NCBI GenBank assembly: GCA_017590115.1 | Contig: JAGGNK010011003.1 | Location: forward strand, 4,975,899-5,039,898 | Direction of reading: 5' to 3' | Length of the DNA: 64,000 nucleotides | Origin: Montifringilla adamsi | Lineage: Eukaryota; Chordata; Aves; Passeriformes; Passeridae | Part shown: positions 54,401-64,000 of the stretch, one piece after another | Position numbering within the stretch: the stretch's first letter is position 1 | Layout of the letters: each line of letters begins with the position of its first letter | Program-made: the position numbers and the translations under genes | Notes under the pieces: generated by a model | The model's input: only the letters and a program-made list of their open reading frames with translations | Told to the model about the DNA's origin: nothing | Database searches by the model: none

Positions 54401-55639
54401 TACTGTACTAACTATTCTAAAGGATACAGACAGAAGGGTAAAGATAATAATGAAAACTGCTGACTCCTTCCAGAATCCTGACTGTGCTTGGTCATTAAAC
54501 CAAAAACAATTCACATGAAAGCAATCAAACAATCACCCGTTGGTAAACAACCTCCAAACACATCCCAAAGCACCAAAACACAGGAGAAGCAAATCAATAA
54601 TTATTGTTTTCATTTTTGTCAGCTTCCCAGGAGGAAAATCCTGGGATTTTTGCAGCACCTGGGATGGTGCCTACTCAGCAAAGTCCTCCTGAAATGCCAC
54701 CAGGGTGGGCTGGGACCTGCAGAATCAGAATAAAAACAAATAAATAAAACAGAAAAATAAATTAGACAGGATATCTGTGCCTTTGGGGATGATCAATAGA
54801 AACAGAATATCTGTGCCTTTGGGAATTCCAATAAAATCAGAATATCTGTGCCTTTGGGGATGTCAGTAAAATCAGAATATCTGTGCCTTTGGGAATGATC
54901 AATAAAATCAGAATATCTGTTCTATAAAAACAGAATCTGTTCTATAAAACAGAATATCTGTGCCTTTGGGAATCCCAATAAAATCAGAATATCTGTGCCT
55001 TTGGGGATGTCAGTAAAATCAGAATATCTGTGCCTTTGGGAATTTCAATAAAAACAAAATATCTGTGCCTTTGGGAATCCCAATTAAAAAAATATCTGTG
55101 CCTTTGGGAATGTCAGTAAAATCAGAATATCTGTGCCTTTGGGAATGATCAATAAAATCAGAATATCTGTTCTATAAAAACAGAATCTGTTCTATAAAAC
55201 AGAATATCTGTGCATTTGGGAATCCCAATAAAATCAGAATATCTGTGCCTTTGGGAATGATCAATAAAATCAGAATCCCTGTGCCTTTGGGAATCCCAGT
55301 AAAATCAGAATACCTGTGCCTTTGGGAATCCCAATAAAATCAGAATCCCTGTGCCTTTGGGAATCCCAGTAAAATCAGAATATCTTTGGCAATGCTGGGA
55401 ATCTCAAGTGCAGTAAAGCCCTGTTGGCTGCAGCCTGCCCACTTAGATTTCCCAGTAAACCCCAAAAATGGGATTATTAGAGTTTTCTAACCATCAAATC
55501 CTTGGAGTTTGGTTGCTGAGACTTTTTTCTCTTCCAGATACAGCACACAGAAGACATGGAAAATGAAATAGATGAGCTGTTACAGGAATTTGAAGAGAAA
55601 AGTGGAAGGACTTTTCTTCATACTGTCTGCTTTTATTAA
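36139..55639 (+). CDS. SSU72: SSU72, RNA polymerase II CTD phosphatase
   Basis: Five exons (36139-36218, 42095-42238, 52164-52303, 54032-54150, 55538-55639) join to exactly 194 residues, the human length, and look nearly identical to the human protein. SSU72 is a nuclear protein phosphatase that removes phosphate from Ser5 and Ser7 of the polymerase II C-terminal domain, and it works with the cleavage and polyadenylation machinery. The active-site loop CX5R is Cys12-Arg18 (CSSNQNR), and the general acid is Asp143 in NVDIQDNHEE. The start has a strong context (gccatgc) and lies in a CpG island. Introns 1, 3 and 4 have ordinary U2-type ends. Intron 2 has U12-type ends. The gene lies between FNDC10 and TMEM240 in the order of human 1p36.33. 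Confidence 0.97.
36640..36955 (+). mobile_element. CR1 LINE 3' fragment, plus strand
   Basis: 'tagactacatgttaggaaga' is followed by 'ggctggatggggtttggagc', 'ggtggaaggtgtccctgccc' and 'ttttaaggtcacttccc'. This is the forward CR1 3' end, in SSU72 intron 1. Confidence 0.88.
39380..39440. repeat. (ATT)n microsatellite
   Basis: About 20 uninterrupted ATT triplets in SSU72 intron 1; likely polymorphic. Confidence 0.97.
39885..40078. repeat. Minisatellite, 54-bp units
   Basis: Four near-identical units contain 'gtgtccagctagttaataa', 'gagctgaataatatttaata' and 'aaagctcct'. SSU72 intron 1. Confidence 0.93.
42095..42238 (+). CDS. SSU72: SSU72 exon 2
   Basis: The acceptor is gtctttcag. Residues 27-74 read KRGFSVRSFGTGTHVKLPGP onward and end RKDKEL. 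The exon ends GAACT before gtatcc, a U12-type donor. Confidence 0.96.
46830..46968 (-). mobile_element. CR1 LINE 3' fragment
   Basis: 'gttggaagggaccttaaatt', 'tcattccacccctggcc' and 'gaccaggttgctcagagc' form the reverse CR1 3' tail. SSU72 intron 2. Confidence 0.85.
47590..47850 (-). mobile_element. CR1 LINE 3' fragment
   Basis: A well-conserved reverse CR1 tail: 'ggtttgggttgggagggacc', 'gttgctccaagccccatcc', 'agcctggcctggtacacctc' and 'gggaggaatttttccctaat'. It runs into the following minisatellite. Confidence 0.9.
47785..48420. repeat. Minisatellite, about 165-bp units, partly CR1-derived
   Basis: About four units contain 'ggaattttttcctaatatcc', 'tgaatccaatagaatg', 'gacttgtgcacaatctctgg' and 'attccaaaggacaggcat'. 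The 'aattttttcctaatatccca' part is the inner end of the adjoining CR1 fragment, so the array grew across its boundary. Confidence 0.88.
48900..49035 (-). mobile_element. CR1 LINE 3' fragment
   Basis: 'ggtctgggttggaagggacc', 'ccatggcaggagcagctggc' and 'cacttcaagggatggg' form the reverse CR1 tail. SSU72 intron 2. Confidence 0.87.
49783..49876. repeat. Short minisatellite, gaattctgaaagaaaacc units
   Basis: About five units of 18-23 bp in SSU72 intron 2. Confidence 0.85.
52164..52303 (+). CDS. SSU72: SSU72 exon 3
   Basis: Residues 75-121 read YTQNGILHMLDRNKRIKPRP onward and end ERVYDQVVE. The acceptor is aacttcag without a pyrimidine tract, as expected for a U12 intron. The donor is gtaagg. Confidence 0.96.
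53085..53500. repeat. Minisatellite, about 43-bp units, SSU72 intron 3
   Basis: About ten units contain 'ctgtaaaatccatgttcctg' and 'ctcttttacaatatttcat'. Stop-free frames on both strands are spurious. Confidence 0.94.
53700..53930. repeat. AT-rich tract
   Basis: 'ataaaatatattttatataa'-type low-complexity sequence in SSU72 intron 3. Confidence 0.85.
54032..54150 (+). CDS. SSU72: SSU72 exon 4
   Basis: Residues 122-161 include NVDIQDNHEEATLGAFLICE, with the general acid Asp143. The acceptor is gttttaaccag and the donor gtgagt. Confidence 0.96.
54325..54650 (-). mobile_element. ERVL-type LTR, family C
   Basis: Reverse-orientation block 'tttattattttatgatctat', 'ctaaaggatacagacagaag', 'ccgttggtaaacaacctcca' and 'cttcccaggaggaaaatcct'. 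It resembles the element at 13495-13858 and the widespread passerine LTR. There is no internal viral sequence. SSU72 intron 4. Confidence 0.68.
54760..55392. repeat. Minisatellite, about 36-bp units, SSU72 intron 4
   Basis: About 17 units contain 'aatcagaatatctgtgcctt' and 'tgggaatgatcaataaa', with two copies of a larger block that includes 'ttctataaaaacagaatctg'. It ends about 145 bp before exon 5. Confidence 0.95.
55538..55639 (+). CDS. SSU72: SSU72 exon 5 (stop)
   Basis: Residues 162-194 begin IQHTEDMENEIDELLQEFEE and end HTVCFY before TAA at 55637-55639. The acceptor is tctcttccag. Confidence 0.97.
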   Translation: MQHTEDMENEIDELLQEFEEKSGRTFLHTVCFY

Positions 55640-56159
55640 AGCACCTCTGTCTCCTAGGCCTTAATCCAGATGAGGGAAGCATGTGTTTCAAGTTCTGATT
55701 ATACTGTATTTTCCTGGAAAATGAATATTGATCTTTTTTTGTTCGTTCGTTTGTTCAAAAAACTCCTTTTCAGTGTCTTTATTTCTATTTTTTTTTTTCA
55801 GGTATTCTGTCACAGGTAGGCAGAGATACTGGTTGGGCTTGTACATATGAAATGATTTAAAAGTATTACACAAAGGCCACCTATTTAAAAATTCAAATCA
55901 AGTTTTTTTTTTCTTTAAATCCTACTTTAATTATTACAAGTAGGTTTTTAATTATAAAGAGAATGTTTCTTGAATATAAGTTTATAATGTATTTTTCCAG
56001 CTTATGGATTTATTTTATTTCAGTTGTGCTTTTTTTTTTTTTTTTTTAATTATTATTTTATTTCAATGTGACAGAATGGCTGAACTCTGTGAGGATGTGA
56101 ATGGAACAATGAAAAAACTGAGTATCTGTATATTATTAGCTATAAAGTTGGAAGCATCC

Positions 56160-56165
56160 AATAAA
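56160..56165 (+). terminator. Polyadenylation signal, SSU72
   Basis: AATAAA about 520 bp after the stop, following an AT-rich 3' UTR and preceding a T/G-rich 'gtttgtctggttt' downstream element. It is the best candidate for the SSU72 transcript end. Confidence 0.7.
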
Positions 56166-57060
56166 AATGAAAAAAACCTTTAAGTTTGTCTGGTTTTAAA
56201 ACAGAAGCTGAAGAATTGTGGCTGTTCTTTTTCAGGTAATTGTTTGGAAATCTTTTCTACTTTCATTTTAATTCATCCTGCTCAGATTTATTGGTTGTTT
56301 TTTCATAGAAAGGCAGAAAAACCCCACAAAAAATGTTTTAACCTGTGGTTTGTGCACGTGGGGATTTACAGCAGAGTCCTTTCTGTGGATTAATTAGCAA
56401 TCTTGACATGACACTTCTCATTTAACTTGCAGATTACTGAAAAAAATATGATTTCTAGAAAGAACCAAATTTTTCCAAATATTAAATAATATTTTAAAAT
56501 ATTATTACTATTATATATAATAATAATATTATTATATATTATTTAATTTTTCTAAATTAAATTTTTCTCCATAGCACTGAAACCCCCAGTGAAGCTCAGC
56601 TGATACAGAATTTTAGGGGGTTCTTGCCTTTGAGATACACATTTACACACACAAAAACATTTATGTGTATAAAACTGGCTGAACACAAGGTCAAAGCTAT
56701 TTCCTGTGTCAAAAGAAATTTCAAGAGAAACATTTAATTTAAAGCAAACAGGACAAAGAATGGGGTTTTCCTTTAGGAGCAGGCTGGGATATAAATGTGT
56801 GAATATAAATTTATTTTCAAAGTCTGGAGCTGCCTCTTCCCTCTTTAGTGAAGAGAAGCAGGGAAAGGTTCACAGAGTGTGAGAAATGAGAATTTCTGCA
56901 GGCAGGGAGAGTTTCCAGCCCTGGGATATTCCCACCTTCCATGGGCTGGGCAGAGGCATTTTCATTTGATTTAAAATACAAATTCCTGCCAGGGAATCCC
57001 TCCTGTCCCAACGCTGTCTGTGTTTTGTCAGCACTTCTCTGGCTTTTGAAACTTCCTGTG
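56166..57060. other. Intergenic, no gene seen
   Basis: Unique sequence with an AT-rich patch (about 56475-56570). Nothing was recognised. Confidence 0.5.
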
Positions 57061-57061
57061 A

Positions 57062-57845
57062 AAGCCTGGATGGATGAAGTGGGGGTTTTTGGGTTGGAGT
57101 TTTTGGTTTTTAAGTTTTTTTTTGGGTTTTGATTTGGGGTTTTTTGGTGGTTTGTTGGTTGGTTGGTTGTTGGGGTTTGTTTTTTTCTTTTTTTTTTTTG
57201 TTTGGTTGTTTGGTTTTTTTAGTTTTTTGGTTTTTTGTTGGGTTTTTTTTTTTTTGTTGGTTTTTTGGTTTGTTTTTGGTTGGTTTTTGGTTTGTTTTGG
57301 GTTTTTTATGCATTTTGGTTTGGGTTTGTTTGGGTTTTTTTTGGTTGGTTGGTTTGGGTTTCTTTGTCTGGTTGATTAGGTTGTTGGGATTTTTTGGTTT
57401 TTATTTGTTTTGGGTTTTTTTGGGGTTTTGGTTTGGGTTTGTTTGGGTTTTTTTGGTTGGTTTGGGGTTTTTTGTCTGCTTGATTAGTTGGGGATTTTTG
57501 GTTTTGGTTTTGGGGGTTTGTTTTGGTTTGGGTTTGTTTGGGTTTTTCTTGGTTGGTTTGGGGTTTTTTGTCTGGTTGATTAGTTGGGGATTTTTTGTTT
57601 TGGTTTTGGTTTGGGGGGTTTTTTTTGGGTTTTGGTTTGGGTTTGTTTGGGTTTTGGTTGGTTGGTTGGGGATTTTTTTGGTTGATTACTTGTTTTTAAT
57701 TTTTTTGTTTTTGTTTGCTTTGGGGTTTTTTGGGTTTTGGTTTGGGTTTGTTTGGTTTTTTTGGTTGGTTGGTTGGAGTTTTTTTTGTCTGGTTGATTAG
57801 GTTTTTTTTGTTGTTGTTTTTGTTTTGTTTTTTGTTTTTTTTTTA
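57062..57845. repeat. G/T-only low-complexity tract
   Basis: About 780 bp whose plus strand is almost entirely G and T, with units such as 'ggtttgggtttgtttggg' and 'ttggttggtttggggtt' and blocks of about 100 bp that recur. Very few A or C bases occur. Long hydrophobic open frames are a composition artefact. Many GGG runs allow G-quadruplexes on the plus strand. Confidence 0.95.
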
Positions 57846-58480
57846 TGCTGGGCAGATTTGCCAAGCCCTTCTTGTGCTTTCCATCCTCTGCAGATCCCAG
57901 CCTGAGGCTCAGAGCAGCACAGCCCTGCTCACTCCCCCTTTGGAGCTCTCACTCTTGGGTTTGTGATTTCCTCCTGGCTCTCAGGACGTGCAGAACATCC
58001 TGTCAGCCACACCAGCACATCTCCCAAACTGGTTTATGTAACTAAAACTGGGGATTTGGGGGGATTTTGGGGATTTTCTCCCTCTGCACTGCTGGTGTCT
58101 CGTTGCTGAAGAAGAGTGCAGACAAGAGCTTCTTCCCAAGGGTTTGGGGTTCCTGGATCTGTGCAAAGATCCATGGTCCCAGATTTCCCCATTTCTTGCC
58201 GAGAATCCAACTTCCACTTCTCATTTGTGTTGGGTCTGAGGAGAATGCATTGATAAAGTCAAACACAAACACTCCTACTGGCACGGAACTGGGGGGAAAA
58301 TGGGAATAAAAATCAACAAGTGGAGTCCAGGGAGGGTATGGCAACAATTCCAAAGGAACAGAAATGCTTGCTCTGGTTGGGGTAAACTCTGACTTGTGTG
58401 AGCAGCACAGAACTGAGCTGAGGCCGTGTTTGAGAGGAAAGCAGAGAGTCCTGTGGGTGAGGTTTGTGATAAACTCCCAC
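57846..58480. other. Intergenic, no gene seen
   Basis: Unique sequence between the G/T tract and the next minisatellite. Confidence 0.5.
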
Positions 58481-58484
58481 CTGG

Positions 58485-59055
58485 GGCTGGATATTTACAG
58501 GGGGGGAAATAAACTTGATTAAGGACTGGCAAAACGTCACTGAGATCCTGTGACACGGCCTGTGCACCTCTGGGTGAGGCTGGTGGTGACAGCGAGGCTG
58601 GATATGAAAAGAGGGCAAATAATCTTGATTAGGGTATGGCCAAATGTCACTGAGATCCTGTGATGTGACCTGTGACCCCTTGAGGTGAGGCTGGTGGTGA
58701 CAGGGGCTGAGTATTTAAAGGGGGGGAAATAATCTTGATTAGGGACTGGCCAAATGTCACTGAGATCCTGTGATGTGACCTGTGTGCCCCTTGGGGTGAG
58801 GCTGGTGGTGACAGCGAGGCTGGATATGAAAAGAGGGCAAATAATCTTGATTAGGGTATGGCCAAATGTCACTGAGATCCTGTGACATGACCTGTGCACC
58901 CCTCTGGGTGAGGCTGTTGGTGACAGGGGCTGAGATTTACAGTGGGGGAAATAATCTTGACCAGGGACTGGCCAAATGTCACTGAAATTCTGTGACACGG
59001 CCTGTGCACCCCTTGGGGTGAAGCTGGTGGTGACAGCTTGGGGCTGAGCAGGAGC
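58485..59055. repeat. Minisatellite, about 115-120-bp units
   Basis: About five units contain 'aataatcttgattaggg', 'ggccaaatgtcactgagatc', 'ctgtgatgtgacctgtg' and 'ggtgaggctggtggtgacag'. Units 2 and 4 are nearly identical, suggesting a two-unit higher-order period. Confidence 0.93.
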
Positions 59056-59234
59056 CACAGGCAGGGTGGGGGCTGCTTTTCCAAAAGGAGCAGCTAATTG
59101 TTAATTAGGGATGAGTTTAACAAACCCATCGTGGAGGCAGCTCAGCCATCAGAGTCTTTGCTCAGGTGTGAATGTCCCCTGGCTCACAGCAGGTGTGGCA
59201 GTGCCACTTGGGCCAGGACCAGGCTGGAGTTTGT

Positions 59235-59500
59235 CACCTGTCAGGGATGTTTGGGATCCCCAGCACTCAGGATTGACTGGGACAGGGATATTTGGGATCC
59301 CCAGCAGCCAAGATTTATCAGGACAGGGATGTTTGGGATTCCCAGAAGGCAGGATTGATCAGAACAGGAATGTTTGGATCTTTTAGCAGCCAGGATTGAT
59401 CAGGACAGGGATTTTTGGGATTCCCAGAAGGCAGGATTGATCAAGACAGGGATTTTTGGGATCCCCAGCAGCCAGGACTGATCACAACAGGGATTTTTTG
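59235..59500. repeat. Minisatellite, about 40-45-bp units
   Basis: About six units contain 'gacagggatgtttgggatcc' and 'cccagcagccaggattgatc'. Confidence 0.92.
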
Positions 59501-60400
59501 GGCACCTGTGCTGCAGAAGCACAGGGAGGGAAATGCCTTTACCCGAATCCAAGACAAAAATCTCTCCTCAGTGCCTCGAGCTCAGCTGAGACTGACCCAG
59601 CCAGGGCTGGGAAAACTTCAGCTCCACAAAACTCCCTGAGACTTGTCTTCAAACTGTTCCCTCCCGTGGTTTTATTCAGCTGTGACTTTAGAAACGCTTT
59701 TGTTTTCTACAGCAGGCAGAGTAACCAGCTGCATCCTCTCTGAGCTCTGCATCTCCATGGCAGAATCCACTTCTGAGCTCAGGAGGAAGAGGAAGGAGCT
59801 CAGGGCAGAGGGATAAAGCAAGAGGTGCCTTCCCAGCCCTGCTGCTCCTTTGCATGAAGAGCCTGGCCTGTCAAATGTTTCATGTGTGTGGTTAAAAAAA
59901 TTTTTTAAAAAATTAAATTAAAAAAATCTGCAATGCAATCTGTGCTCTAATTTGAGGACACCATTTAGTGATTTTAATTGTGTGACAGTATTTTGGTATT
60001 TTCAATACCCAGTAGTAGGTTAATGACTGTTCCTTGAAGAATGGAGTTTATATAACACCAGTCATTACATAAGAAGGCTGATTGTGGCCTGAGGAGCAGG
60101 AGGGAAACAAATTTGCAAAAACGCAAAACCCAGCACCAGCAAACTCTGCTTTGGTCACCCTGAGAAGCCCAAAAAAAAAAGGAACACCTGGGTTCTAGCG
60201 AGGAGAAACTCACCGTGAGGAAGGCTGAGGATGGAGGGAAGGCTCGGCAGGACATCCAGCCGAGCTGCCACGCATTTCCCACGTGCTGGCAGCGATCCTT
60301 CCCTCCCTCCACCTCCCTGTGACAGCAACAACAACCAAACAAGCAGAAAGTTACCGCCTGGTCACTTCTTTTTCTTTTCTTTCCGTTTCCCCCAGCAGCT
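59501..60400. other. Intergenic, no gene seen
   Basis: Unique sequence with a short A/T run at 59893-59930. No exon was recognised. Confidence 0.5.
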
Positions 60401-60419
60401 CCTAAACGTGACCTGAGCC

Positions 60420-64000
<3,581 letters not shown>

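Noticed and set aside
57074..57800. Long Phe/Gly/Leu/Trp-rich frame resembling a membrane protein
   Set aside because: The plus strand here is only G and T, so stops are rare and codons are forced to these residues. No start context or homology was seen.

Overview
The window is vertebrate nuclear DNA, almost certainly avian and probably passerine. It contains multi-exon genes with GT-AG introns and CpG-island promoters. Truncated CR1 LINE tails are scattered through it, along with endogenous-retrovirus LTR fragments of a type I associate with songbirds and many minisatellites. The gene order FNDC10 - SSU72 - TMEM240, all on one strand, matches human 1p36.33. From memory this block lies on chicken microchromosome 21. 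No bacterial features, RNA genes or CRISPR arrays were seen.

Layout: positions 1-4060 are intergenic with no coding signal. A CpG island (about 4380-5340) starts a 13-exon gene (5146-24109, + strand) for a GOLIM4/GPP130-family type II Golgi membrane protein of about 489 residues. Its introns are packed with tandem repeats and LTR pieces, roughly a third of their length by eye. Positions 24110-30480 are intergenic: a dispersed repeat, an LTR, a 0.8 kb minisatellite and a GC-rich minisatellite that runs up to the next promoter. FNDC10 (30720-31385) is a single-exon gene for a 221-residue type I membrane protein with a long 3' UTR. SSU72 (36139-55639) has five exons coding for the 194-residue RNA polymerase II CTD phosphatase. 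A G/T-only tract (57065-57845) and two minisatellites separate it from TMEM240, whose first two coding exons (61820-61876 and 62110-62216) are present; the rest lies past position 64000.

The genes are neighbours by ancestry rather than a functional unit: a Golgi stem protein, a membrane protein of unknown role, a nuclear phosphatase and a neuronal membrane protein. The main observation is the GOLIM4-family gene itself. Human GOLIM4 sits at 3q26, which is ohnologous to 1p36 (MECOM/PRDM16, SKIL/SKI, PRKCI/PRKCZ, GNB4/GNB1, TP63/TP73). This copy therefore looks like the second GOLIM4 ohnolog, which is not among the genes I know at human 1p36.33. Other points of interest are a U12-type intron in SSU72, a splice donor amplified into a minisatellite, and a partial exon duplication. 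All identifications are from reading the sequence and from memory; no searches were run.
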